DNA of 38,341 nt, from positions 1 to 38,341 of the forward strand of contig CALJDU010000065.1 of assembly GCA_938024995.1 (NCBI GenBank). The letters are read 5' to 3'. The DNA is from an uncultured bacterium (GTDB taxonomy: Bacteria; Myxococcota_A; Polyangia; Polyangiales; Houyiibacteriaceae). Below, one piece after another: positions 15,649 through 23,375 of the stretch. The notes under the pieces were generated by a model. The model was not told the origin of the DNA, did no database searches, and saw nothing but the letters and a program-made list of their open reading frames with translations. The position numbers and the translations under genes are program-made. Position 1 is the first letter of the stretch. Each line of letters opens with the position of its first letter.

Positions 15649-16944
15649 ATGAAACGACTCCCGGTTCTCATTGCCTCTTCGCTCGCCATGGCGGCGCTCT
15701 TGGTTGTCTCCGCGACGAACCTCGGCCAGAGCCAACAGCGCGGCGAAGATGAGCCTCTTCCTGAACGCGGCGTCGTCATTGATATCGACTCGCCAGAGCG
15801 CACGCTCTACAAAATCGCCGTCCCGAACCTCTTGGGCCCGCAGGCGATGGGCGCGAGCGGCTCGGAGATCATGCGGAACGACTTCAAGCTCGTCTCGCTC
15901 TTCCAGGTGCTCGACTCCCGCTCCTTCTTGGCCGACCTGAACGCCGAGGGCCTGAACATCGTCCCGAACTCGTGGAGCCCCGTCGGCGCGCAAGGCGTCA
16001 TCAAGGGCCGCATCACGCAGACGGCGAACGAGATTCAGGTCGAGATGCGCTTCTTCGACCTCTCCCGCGGCGCCAACCCCGCGCTCACCCGAACCTACAA
16101 CGGTGGCCGTGGCGAGCTTCGTCGCTTCATGCACGACTTCGCCAACGAGGTTGTCCGTCTCTTGACTGGCAAAGCGGGCGCCTTCGGAACGCGCCTCACC
16201 TTCGCGCGTCGCGCAGGCCCGGGTCGCAAAGACGTCTATGTCTCCCAGTTTGATGGCCACGGCGTCGGCCGCGTCTCCAGCGGCGAGGGCGTTTCCATGC
16301 TCCCGAGCTTCGGACCCGGCGGCGTGTGGTTCTCCCGCCTCACCGACACCGGGATGTTCATCACGCACAGCAACGCCGAGAACCGCCGCATCATCGATGG
16401 TGACGGCCTCAACATGGGACCGACCGTGTGCGGAGGCCGCGTTTACTTCACCTCGACGCGTGACGGCAACAGCGAGATCTACAGCGCCAGCACCGATGGC
16501 ACTGATGTCCAGCGCATCACCAATCACCCCGCCATCGACGTCAGCCCGGCGTGTGGCCCAGGCGGTCGCATCGCGTTTGTCTCGACGCGTCATGGCGGAC
16601 CGCAGGTCTTCGTGATGAACGCCAGCGGCGGTGGTGTCCGGCGCGTGACCTTCCGTGGCTCCCACAACCAGACGCCGCAGTGGTGTCCCGACGCTGGCCA
16701 GCCGCTCCTCGCGTTCACCGGACGCTCCGGCGGCATGGATGTCTTCACGGTCAACATCGCGACCCAGGAGTACACCCGCATCACGCAGGGCCAGGGCGTC
16801 AACAAGGACCCCGCCTTCTCGCCGGACTGCCGCATGCTCGCGTTCTACAGCTCGCGCGGTGGCATCTTCTTGAGCAACCCCGAGGGGCTCAACCAAAACC
16901 GCGTCGTCTCTGGCCACGCGGAAACGATTCGCTGGAGCCGCTAA
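15649..16944 (+). CDS. tolB: Tol-Pal system beta-propeller protein TolB
   Basis: A 431-residue protein with a Sec signal at about 1-28 (MKRLPVLIASSLAMAALLVV), a TolB N-terminal domain at about 45-165 (IAVPNLLGPQ, IMRNDFKLVSLFQVLD, IKGRITQTANEIQVEMRFFD) and a C-terminal six-bladed propeller. The propeller repeats carry the PD40 pattern, for example YFTSTRDGNSEIYSAS, AFVSTRHGGPQVFVMN and LAFTGRSGGMDVFTVN. TolB is the periplasmic part of the Tol-Pal complex that holds the outer membrane to peptidoglycan during division. The usual partners tolQ, tolR, tolA and pal are not in the window. The gene follows the repeat array and overlaps the probable start of a GNAT gene. A possible promoter (TTGCAC at 15603, GACTAT at 15625, 16-nt spacer) lies just upstream. 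Confidence 0.92.
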   Translation: MKRLPVLIASSLAMAALLVVSATNLGQSQQRGEDEPLPERGVVIDIDSPERTLYKIAVPNLLGPQAMGASGSEIMRNDFKLVSLFQVLDSRSFLADLNAEGLNIVPNSWSPVGAQGVIKGRITQTANEIQVEMRFFDLSRGANPALTRTYNGGRGELRRFMHDFANEVVRLLTGKAGAFGTRLTFARRAGPGRKDVYVSQFDGHGVGRVSSGEGVSMLPSFGPGGVWFSRLTDTGMFITHSNAENRRIIDGDGLNMGPTVCGGRVYFTSTRDGNSEIYSASTDGTDVQRITNHPAIDVSPACGPGGRIAFVSTRHGGPQVFVMNASGGGVRRVTFRGSHNQTPQWCPDAGQPLLAFTGRSGGMDVFTVNIATQEYTRITQGQGVNKDPAFSPDCRMLAFYSSRGGIFLSNPEGLNQNRVVSGHAETIRWSR

Positions 16945-17468
16945 CAGGCGCGCGCGTTCGGGTCACGCAGCCGGACCCGTCTCGCGCCGCGGCCGTCCTC
17001 GACTACTTCGACCGCAACCGCGAGCACCTCGAGCCGTGGGACCCCATTCGTCCGGACGCCTTCTACACGTTGCCGTACTGGCGTGAGCGTCTGGAACAGA
17101 ACCTCGAAGACACGCGTCTCTCGCGCTCGCTGCGGACGTTTGCCTGGCGGAACGACGAGGTCATCGGCACCGCCAACTTCAACAACTTCGTCTTCGGCTG
17201 CTTTTGCGCGTGCCACCTCGGCTACTCGCTCGACGCCAAGCTGGTCGGCCAAGGGCTGATGCAGGAGACGCTCGAGCTGACGATCCCTTACGTCCAGTCG
17301 CTCGGTCTTCATCGCATCATGGCGAACTACCTGCCACATAACGAACGAAGCGCCGCGCTGCTCAAGCGTCTCGGTTTTGTGATTGAAGGGCGCGCGGAGG
17401 CGTACCTGAAGATCGACGGGAAGTGGCAAGCGCATGTCCTCACTTCGCTCACGAAGCGGCCCGCGTGA
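16932..17468 (+). CDS. GNAT acetyltransferase (RimJ/RimL type), start codon abnormal
   Basis: About 178 residues. The family-like sequence begins ARVRVTQPDPSRAAAVLDYFDRN and runs through YWRERLEQ, WRNDEVIGTANFNN, the acetyl-CoA-binding segment LVGQGLMQETLEL, IMANYLPHNERSAALLKRLGF and IEGRAEAYLKIDGKW. This is the RimJ/RimL pattern of N-terminal or small-molecule acetyltransferases. No ATG, GTG or TTG lies in frame anywhere near the expected N-terminus; the nearest plausible codon is CTG at 16932, inside the last codons of tolB. Start by coupling with tolB at CTG, or a sequence change removing a start, are both possible. The TGA shares its A with the ATG of the next gene (TGATG), so the two are tightly linked. 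Confidence 0.8.
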   Translation: MEPLTGARVRVTQPDPSRAAAVLDYFDRNREHLEPWDPIRPDAFYTLPYWRERLEQNLEDTRLSRSLRTFAWRNDEVIGTANFNNFVFGCFCACHLGYSLDAKLVGQGLMQETLELTIPYVQSLGLHRIMANYLPHNERSAALLKRLGFVIEGRAEAYLKIDGKWQAHVLTSLTKRPA

Positions 17469-17843
17469 TGCCCGACGCGATCACGACCTGCGCTTCCTTT
17501 CGTGACGCCGAGGACTTGGCCAACGCGCTCGATGGGTTCGTGGTCGCGCGGATCGACGGCCGCGCGATCCACAGACAAAGAGTCCTTCATCCGCGCGGTC
17601 GCCCAGGTGCTCCCGACCGATCCCGAGATGAGCTTCGACGCGCTCTACGATTCGATCACGAACGGTCTGGTCGATCGCGAAACTGTGCTCGTCTACTCTG
17701 GGGCGTCCGTCTTTCGCAAGAGCGCCCCGAGCGAGTACGCGACCGCGATGAAGCTTCTTCAAGACGTCGCGGACTATTTGGCGCTACCGGATCTCGATGG
17801 CACCGGACATCGCGGGGTCTTCCGCGTCTTCGTGTCCGGCTGA
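17468..17843 (+). pseudogene. Barstar-like protein gene, split by a frameshift
   Basis: Frame one from ATG 17468 encodes MPDAITTCASFRDAEDLA then ALDGFVVARIDGRAIH. The next frame continues DKESFIRAVAQVLP then SFDALYDSITNGL, VLVYSGASVF and ends GVFRVFVSG at 17843. Joined, this resembles the barstar family (PF01337), which has the order V-x-I-D-G-x-x-I, D-K-x-S-F, then an A-L-x-D segment; barstar inhibits extracellular RNases of the barnase type. Removing one A in the run CCACAGACAAAG near 17571-17578 would restore one frame of about 124 residues. It may be a real pseudogene, a sequencing error or a programmed shift. No barnase-like gene is visible nearby. It overlaps the GNAT stop by one base. 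Confidence 0.7.
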
Positions 17844-17850
17844 CCTGCGT

Positions 17851-17915
17851 GACGCGCCGAAAGCTGGCGCCCCATCTGCCATCCGCAGGCGCTCACCCAA
17901 GAACACGCACACTGA
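17851..17915 (+). repeat. Detached partial copy of the A/B array unit
   Basis: GCCGAAAGCTGGCG followed by CCCCATCTGCCATCCGCA and then CCAAGAACACGCAC matches the middle of the B unit of the 14553-15500 array. It sits between the convergent barstar-like and DUF3570 genes, showing the repeat is dispersed and not confined to one tandem block. Confidence 0.75.
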
Positions 17916-17945
17916 TCCGCTCGATCGCGAACGCACGCGAACCCC

Positions 17946-19127
17946 TCAGCCGAACGGGACGCGTAGCCCGACTTCGCTGATCACTCCGTTTCCGAAACGG
18001 TTCGTGTTCCAGATGTATTCGAAGTTCAGATCGATCACCGCGTTGCGCAAGAAGTCGAGCTTGCTGCCGTCGAGGAAGTCGAGCGCTAAGCGGAATTGGA
18101 AGCCGAGCAAATGGCTGTGGAACGCGCTCATCTTCGGGTCCGCGGTGACGTACTGGTCGCCCGCGGCATACAGCTCAGGGTCCGCGTAGAAGAAGCTGCG
18201 GCGCTGCCGATAGTGACGCCAGCGAACACGGAGCATCGCGAGCTCGCCCAGCTTTTGGTAGACGCGAACCTCGGGGGTCAGCGCGCCGATGTCCCAGCTG
18301 TCGACGTACGCGCGGTAGATCAAGTGGACCGCGGTTCGGCTAGGGCGGATGTAGTACGCGAAGCGCCCGGTGAGCGTTTGGCGCCAGCGCGTCTCGGGGT
18401 GCGCTTCTTGGACGAGGACCCCCGCGACGGAGACGCGTCGATACGCGTTCGCGAGGAAGCCGTTCATGTAGCCGAAGTCGTAGCTCAGCTGGAAGGTCGC
18501 GACCGGCGACAGGACCTGCTCCCACCCGGCGCTCAGGACCAGCGCGTTGAACGACTCCTCGAAGACCGGGCCCATGCCGCCGCCCGCATCGGGCCTGGCG
18601 CCGGCTCCGGTTCGGAAGTTCTGGCGGACCTCGTCGTGCACGAAGCCCAAACCCATCCGGAGAACCGTGGACCGGTCGTTGAGCGAGAGCGCGGCGTTGA
18701 TGCCACCACCGGTCGACAGATAGTCCGGCTCGCGGCTCACGCGACCCGTCATACTGAGGCGGAGCTGCTTGTCGCCCGCGAGCTCCCACTCATAGCTCGC
18801 CCCGAGGCCAACATCGTGACGAACCTCGGTGAAGCGCACGTCGACCAGCGCACCGGCCGCTTGGCTCGCGCTCGTGATGCTGTCGACCAAGTAGTGCACG
18901 TTGAGCGTCAGGCCATTGGGCGCGTCGAGCTTCACGTTGAGCGACGGAGCGACAACGCGGGTGCTCTGCTCCCAGTAGTAGTTTCCGCGGAGCTCCAGCC
19001 GGCCGGTCCAGGTGCCCGATGCACCGTCGGCTTCGGCCACCGTGGCGCCGGCGATCACGACAAAGAGCGTCGCGACCGCGGCAATGCAGAGCCGCGAAAG
19101 GCGCCGGGTTTTCTGAGCGTGACTCAA
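17946..19127 (-). CDS. DUF3570 outer-membrane-type beta-barrel protein
   Basis: About 393 residues from TTG 19127. A signal peptide (SHAQKTRRLSRLCIAAVATLFVVIAGATVAEA) leads into a long series of amphipathic beta strands. The conserved DUF3570 landmarks are LELRGNYYWEQSTRVVAPS, the LVDSITSAS segment, FLANAYRRVSVAG, YRAYVDSWDIGALTPEVR, YYAD-type loops, and a barrel-like final strand ending GLRVPFG. DUF3570 proteins are predicted outer-membrane barrels commonly found beside a DUF4266 lipoprotein, exactly as here; their function is not established. The start is uncertain: a GTG at 19286 would add 53 basic residues read through a dispersed repeat and would spoil the signal peptide, while TTG 19127 has GGAGG directly against it with no spacing. 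Confidence 0.88.
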   Translation of the reverse strand: MSHAQKTRRLSRLCIAAVATLFVVIAGATVAEADGASGTWTGRLELRGNYYWEQSTRVVAPSLNVKLDAPNGLTLNVHYLVDSITSASQAAGALVDVRFTEVRHDVGLGASYEWELAGDKQLRLSMTGRVSREPDYLSTGGGINAALSLNDRSTVLRMGLGFVHDEVRQNFRTGAGARPDAGGGMGPVFEESFNALVLSAGWEQVLSPVATFQLSYDFGYMNGFLANAYRRVSVAGVLVQEAHPETRWRQTLTGRFAYYIRPSRTAVHLIYRAYVDSWDIGALTPEVRVYQKLGELAMLRVRWRHYRQRRSFFYADPELYAAGDQYVTADPKMSAFHSHLLGFQFRLALDFLDGSKLDFLRNAVIDLNFEYIWNTNRFGNGVISEVGLRVPFG

Positions 19128-19135
19128 CCTCCGAA

Positions 19136-19273
19136 GGGGTCTTTTTCGAGACCCCGCCGATTCACCCCAAACGTTCGCTCCGCTCTGTGCGCGCCCGCGG
19201 TAGCCAAAAGTCTTCCGCTTTGGTCGCTTCGCTCCCGACGCTCCTGACGTTTTGGTGTCGCGGAGCTTGCTGT
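19136..19273 (+). repeat. Dispersed hairpin repeat, copy 2 (long form)
   Basis: GGGGTCT at 19136-19142 pairs with AGACCCC at 19149-19155. Then come GCCGATTCACCCCAAACGTTCGCTCCGCTC, GCGCCCGCGGTAGCCAAAAG, TTTGGTCGCTTCGCTCCC and finally CGGAGCTTGCTG. The same blocks occur in the same order, in opposite orientation, at 19490-19640. It fills the gap between the DUF4266 stop and the DUF3570 start. Confidence 0.85.
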
Positions 19274-19293
19274 CTTTCTGGCTCACGCTTTAC

Positions 19294-19488
19294 TCAGTTG
19301 CAGCCGCAGCCGCCGCCGGTGCTCCCGTGGCCGCCTGTCGCGCCTTCGCGACTGTCATGAACGTGGGCGCGGAATTCCATCTCGCCGCCCTCGTCTTCCG
19401 CGTTCATCGCGGCGCCCGCGAGGTCTTCGCGCTCATAGGGCGCGACGGGGCCACAACCCACGCAGACCAGCAACGCCGAAGCGAGCAT
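19294..19488 (-). CDS. DUF4266 small lipoprotein
   Basis: A 64-residue lipoprotein. The short signal MLASALLVCVGC has its lipidation Cys at 12, followed by GPVAPYEREDLA, a short acidic linker, FRAHVHDSREGATGG and the ending GGGCGCN. The PYERE segment, the H-V-x-x-S/T-R-E-G motif and the GGGCGCN tail are the marks of DUF4266, which typically lies next to DUF3570. ATG 19488 has GGAG 8 nt upstream, and that GGAG belongs to the end of a dispersed repeat copy. The frame stays open through the whole repeat to 19659, which would falsely suggest a 121-residue protein. It is the first gene of a leftward pair with the DUF3570 gene, separated by repeat copy 2. Confidence 0.85.
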   Translation of the reverse strand: MLASALLVCVGCGPVAPYEREDLAGAAMNAEDEGGEMEFRAHVHDSREGATGGHGSTGGGCGCN

Positions 19489-19489
19489 C

Positions 19490-19640
19490 CAGCAAGCTCC
19501 GCGCCGCCGAAACGCGTGGAGCGGCGGGAGCGCAGCGACCAGAGCGGAGCGCTTTTGGCTATCGCGGGCGCGCGCAGAGCGAAGCGAACGTTCGGGGTGA
19601 ATCGGCCGAGGGCCGAGAGGGGTCTTCGAAACAAGACCCT
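19490..19640 (-). repeat. Dispersed hairpin repeat, copy 3 (inverted)
   Basis: The reverse strand reads GGGTCTT..AAGACCC (19619-19639), then GCCGATTCACCCCGAACG, TTCGCTTCGCTC, GCGCCCGCGATAGCCAAAAG and GCGGAGCTTGCTGG. Its edge is 1 nt from the ATG of the DUF4266 gene. With copy 2 it forms a large inverted repeat enclosing that gene. Confidence 0.85.
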
Positions 19641-19655
19641 TAATAAAAGATAGCC

Positions 19656-21509
19656 TCATCGCGCGAGAAGGTCGGCGATCGCGACCACCGGCGTCAACAA
19701 CGCTCGGGTCACACCGCGCAGATCTTCATCTTCCGCGATCACAGCGGCCGCCTTCGGGCCATGCTCATAGTAAGCATCGACAAACGCGCGCCCGAGGGCG
19801 TTGTTCATCAAGTGTCGGTCGCGGAAGCGGCGCAGGACGCCGATCTCATCAGCCATCGGCGAGCCGTAGGCAGCCGTCGCGACGAAGCATGGGGAGACCG
19901 TCGTGAAGTGGATCTCCTTGGTCTGGATCTCGGCGACCGCGAAGTCGCCCGACGAGTTGCACATATCGACCGCGCGGAGCGCGACGTAGAAGCGCGTCTC
20001 CGGCGTGAGCTGGCCAATGTTCACTTCGATCTCGTCGCCCGGCATGCCTTCGACCGGCACGGTCAGCTCGACGGTGTCGAGGTTCGCTTCCTTGGCCGGA
20101 CGCGCGCGCAAGAAGCTGGTCTCGTCGACGATCGGATCGTTGCTCACGCGCAGCTCGTAACGCGTCAAGGCGCGCTCGCTGTCGGGAACGGTGAAACGGA
20201 CGACCGCCCAGTGGTGCGCGTGGAACTCGTCCTCGTGGTTCTCCAACGTGATCGCGGGGATCGCTTCGGGGGCCGCTTCGACATCGCACACGCCAACGCA
20301 GGTCCCGCCGTCACCACACACGAAGCCATCCGCGCAGGGCCGGCGGTCGTCGCACTCGCTGAAGCACTCGGGCGGCGCGTCTTCGCCGAGACACACGCTG
20401 GTCGGGACCACGTGCACGCGGAGGCGATTGTCGTCCGCCATCACGCGCAGACGATCCGCACCGCTTCCTGGCGCCATCGTCGGGTCGTCACTGATGGTCC
20501 CGTCGATGGGGCGAAGGTCGCCGTCTTCGCCTTCCAGCGCGCCGAAGCCGGCCGGCGTGCGAACCTGGAAGTCGCCGCCGTCGCTGCTGAGCACGAAGGG
20601 CACCTGGTACACGACCGAGGGTTGACCGCGGTAGGGGTAGCCGTAGGTTTTGGCCCAGAAATCCCAGCGTTCGCTGGTCGGCGTCGGGTGAGTTACGTCC
20701 GAGTAGTCGGAGTTGTAGTCGCCCTCCACGTTGACCTCGAGCCACACCACGTAGTTGCCGTCCGGCCAGTCCGACGGAACCGTGAACTGGATGTTCTGAA
20801 TGACGTCTGCCGCCGGGGTAGCCATCGTGACCGCGTCGAGCTCGGGCATGACCTCGCGCGCGTCTTCATCGAAGTTCGCGACGTCGCCATGGTCGTCTCC
20901 GCTCCGGGCAGGAATGTCGCGACGGGGCGGGTAGACGGATGTCATCGAGAGCTGACGCATCCGCTCGCTCGCGCCTTCTTGGTACGGCTCGGAGTAACCG
21001 CTATCGCCGGACCCCAAGTAGCGACCCTTGTCGCTGTTGAACTGGCTCGCGCAGGTGACCGCGTCGAGGGCGTCGCGCCGCGTGGTGTCCTGGTTAAACG
21101 ACAGACAGAAGTAGTCGTCGCGCGAAGCGTCTGACGAGGTCCGTGACGCAAACCCTTCCGAGTTCCGGTCCTGAAAGATGACGCGGCGGAACGCTTGCTG
21201 ACCGGGCGCGTTGGCGCGGCGATGACCCCACACCGGGAGCACCCCTTCGCGGCGGCCATAGGGCCAACGAAATCCGCTGTTCATCTGGAGCGCGCCCGGG
21301 CGGTTCCCGATGCCGCGAACCGACACGCTCTCGGTCAGCCGCAACGTGTCCATGAACTCGCCGTCTTCCGACTCGATCCACAGCGCGACCTGAGCGCGCG
21401 CGGTGGGCGTGAAGGAGATCTCGACCAAGCGTTCTTGTGCGTGGGCGGGGGTCACGAAGAGGCTGGCTCCCACAAGCGAGAGCGCGCCGAGCCATTGAAG
21501 AAAGCGCAT
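19656..21509 (-). CDS. Secreted protein with CFI-box C-terminal domain
   Basis: A 617-residue protein from ATG 21509, chosen because it gives a clean Sec signal (MRFLQWLGALSLVGASLF, cleavage after AHA). The body of about 480 residues has no domain I can name; it includes beta-rich segments with W and Y (VWLEVNVEGDYNSDYSD), a short Cys-rich EGF-like piece (CFSECDDRRPCADGFVC) and a fibronectin-like stretch (ETRFYVALRAVDMCNSSG). The last about 80 residues are a CFI-box-type C-terminal domain: CFVATAAYGSPMADEI, VLRRFRDRHLMNN, LGRAFVDAYYEHGP. Such tails occur on surface or secreted proteins of Myxococcota and related phyla. It is divergent from the PNGase F-like lipoprotein gene with about 150 nt between starts. 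Confidence 0.82.
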   Translation of the reverse strand: MRFLQWLGALSLVGASLFVTPAHAQERLVEISFTPTARAQVALWIESEDGEFMDTLRLTESVSVRGIGNRPGALQMNSGFRWPYGRREGVLPVWGHRRANAPGQQAFRRVIFQDRNSEGFASRTSSDASRDDYFCLSFNQDTTRRDALDAVTCASQFNSDKGRYLGSGDSGYSEPYQEGASERMRQLSMTSVYPPRRDIPARSGDDHGDVANFDEDAREVMPELDAVTMATPAADVIQNIQFTVPSDWPDGNYVVWLEVNVEGDYNSDYSDVTHPTPTSERWDFWAKTYGYPYRGQPSVVYQVPFVLSSDGGDFQVRTPAGFGALEGEDGDLRPIDGTISDDPTMAPGSGADRLRVMADDNRLRVHVVPTSVCLGEDAPPECFSECDDRRPCADGFVCGDGGTCVGVCDVEAAPEAIPAITLENHEDEFHAHHWAVVRFTVPDSERALTRYELRVSNDPIVDETSFLRARPAKEANLDTVELTVPVEGMPGDEIEVNIGQLTPETRFYVALRAVDMCNSSGDFAVAEIQTKEIHFTTVSPCFVATAAYGSPMADEIGVLRRFRDRHLMNNALGRAFVDAYYEHGPKAAAVIAEDEDLRGVTRALLTPVVAIADLLAR

Positions 21510-21660
21510 CCCTGGCAGCATAGGGGGAGCGAAATCCAGTCTCAAGCGCGTCTAGGGACTGTTCAGAAACGCGGGGTCCGCGCGGAATAAAGACAAAACC
21601 TGATCGAGCGCCCCCCATCAACGCGACGCGCAGGCAAAGACAAGGCGGTACCCTTGATTC

Positions 21661-23334
21661 ATGCGCTGCCTCTCTCTTCTCCTCGTCTGCATTTTCGCGC
21701 TTGGTTGTGGCGATGACGACGCAGGTCCCGCGGACGCCTCAAGTGATCCCGCTGACACGTCGGCCCCGGACACGAACGTCCCAGAAGACGCGAACGGCGA
21801 TGTCGCGCGTGATGTGCCTGAGGACGTGATGGTCGTGCAGACGATCTGCGACGAGCTCGGTCTTCGAACCGACGAGTTCCAAGAGGGGACGGGCGCTGCG
21901 CACGGAGACATCGCCGGTGACTTCACGGTCACGACGCTCGACGGTCCATGGACGCTCTCGGAAGAGTGGACCGGCTGCGAGAGCTACGTCTTCGTCAACT
22001 ACTTCGACTCGGACTTCGCGGGCCAGGTTTGGAACTCATTCGCCGACGCGCTCTTCGCTCGCTCGGCGCGCAACGTCCACTACTTCTTCACGAGCTACGA
22101 AGAAGGCGAGCTCCGCGTGACCGGACGTGTTCGCGAGATGCAGACCTCGATCGAAGACGCGCTGACCCGAGTCGACGAAGAGACCCGCGCGCACTTCCGC
22201 AGCCACGTGCACTACGTCACGACGCCGCTTCGTGAGATCGAGGGCAGCGTCGGCGACCACGCGCGCGGAACAGACCTCGTTGAGTTCGCTTTCGCGATCG
22301 ATCGCGATCAACGCTTTGACCCCGTCGGCTCGCTCGCCGAGATCACATCGACCGGCTTTACAGGGCGCGTCGGCGCCGCGGGCTTCGCGTCGCACTGGTA
22401 CGACTTCAAGCGCGACCTTCGCCGGCGGCTCGAACAAGAAGAGCGCGACGAGACGGTGACCGTGATCCCGATGATGGACGAGACGCTGACCGAACGTGTC
22501 ACGCTGCAAAGCGCGGACCTCCCGGATGACTTGAGCGCCTTCAACACGCTCGAGGTGGACTTTGAGCTCACCTGCCGAAGCGACGCGCGCGGCTGTTCGG
22601 AATGGGACCGGATCGCCTTCATCGAGGTCTGCCTCGACGCCGACTGCGAAGAGCGCAACGAGCTCGTCCGCTGGATCACGCCGTACTCACGCCCGGGGAA
22701 CCGGCGCTGGGTGATGGACGCGAGCCGGCTCCTGCCTTTGGTCGAGCGCGGCACCGGACAGTTCCGCGTGGTCTTGGGCCCCGACTGGGAGCGCGCGACG
22801 GAACGCGAAGTGCGTGTGGCGTTGCGCTTGTCGCAGCGCAGCGAGGCGGGTCGATCCGTCGGCGCGATGCGCGCCTTTACCGGCGGTGAGTTCGGCGCGG
22901 AGTACAACACGCGCGACCCCTTCGCGTTCACGCCGCCCGCGGGCACCACGCGCGTGGAGCTGGTCACGATCATCAGCGGTCACGGGCAGACCGAGGGAGA
23001 CAACTGCGCGGAGTGGTGCAACCACGTGCATGACTTCACGGTCACGCACGGCGATAGCTCTGCGGTGCACCAGATCGATCACGAGGGCGAAGCGGGCGTG
23101 CGAGATGGGTGCGCCCTGCGCGCCGGCGAAGGTGTCGTCCCTGGTCAGTACGGCAACTGGGCTCCGCAGCGGGCCGCTTGGTGCCCCGGTCTCCCGGTCG
23201 AGCACAAGGCCATCGACATCACGGCGGACGTGGATCTCGGCGCGGAGAACACGCTCACGTACCGCGGCAGCTTCATGGGCGGCGAGCCGCGCGGTGGGAA
23301 CATCTCGCTGAGCGCCTATATTGTCTTCTATTAG
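21661..23334 (+). CDS. Lipoprotein related to peptide-N-glycosidase F
   Basis: A 557-residue lipoprotein. The signal MRCLSLLLVCIFALGC has its lipidation Cys at 16, then an Asp/Ala/Pro-rich linker of about 40 residues. The middle part (about 80-220) has a thioredoxin-like layout (AGDFTVTTLDG, YVFVNYFDSD) but lacks a CxxC motif. The C-terminal half (about 275-557) resembles PNGase F-related proteins: DFELTC then CSEWDRIAFIEVC, GQFRVVLGPDW, VELVTIISGHGQTEGDNCAEWCNH split over two strands, YGNWAPQRAAWCPG, and a final strand SLSAYIVFY. PNGase F removes N-glycans from Asn on glycoproteins; a surface version would suit feeding on eukaryotic or glycosylated prey material. Catalytic residues were not verified one by one, so deglycosylation is a family-based guess. 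Confidence 0.75.
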   Translation: MRCLSLLLVCIFALGCGDDDAGPADASSDPADTSAPDTNVPEDANGDVARDVPEDVMVVQTICDELGLRTDEFQEGTGAAHGDIAGDFTVTTLDGPWTLSEEWTGCESYVFVNYFDSDFAGQVWNSFADALFARSARNVHYFFTSYEEGELRVTGRVREMQTSIEDALTRVDEETRAHFRSHVHYVTTPLREIEGSVGDHARGTDLVEFAFAIDRDQRFDPVGSLAEITSTGFTGRVGAAGFASHWYDFKRDLRRRLEQEERDETVTVIPMMDETLTERVTLQSADLPDDLSAFNTLEVDFELTCRSDARGCSEWDRIAFIEVCLDADCEERNELVRWITPYSRPGNRRWVMDASRLLPLVERGTGQFRVVLGPDWERATEREVRVALRLSQRSEAGRSVGAMRAFTGGEFGAEYNTRDPFAFTPPAGTTRVELVTIISGHGQTEGDNCAEWCNHVHDFTVTHGDSSAVHQIDHEGEAGVRDGCALRAGEGVVPGQYGNWAPQRAAWCPGLPVEHKAIDITADVDLGAENTLTYRGSFMGGEPRGGNISLSAYIVFY

Positions 23335-23375
23335 GGCGCGTTGAGCGGTCGCAGGCGCTTTGCTACATAGCGCGC

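Noticed and set aside
16551..16931. 5' extension of the GNAT open frame
   Set aside because: It lies wholly inside tolB in another frame and its product is Arg/Pro-rich with no homology to GNAT proteins.
19489..19659. N-terminal extension of the DUF4266 frame (57 codons)
   Set aside because: It is translated dispersed repeat; the lipoprotein signal and ribosome-binding site place the start at 19488.
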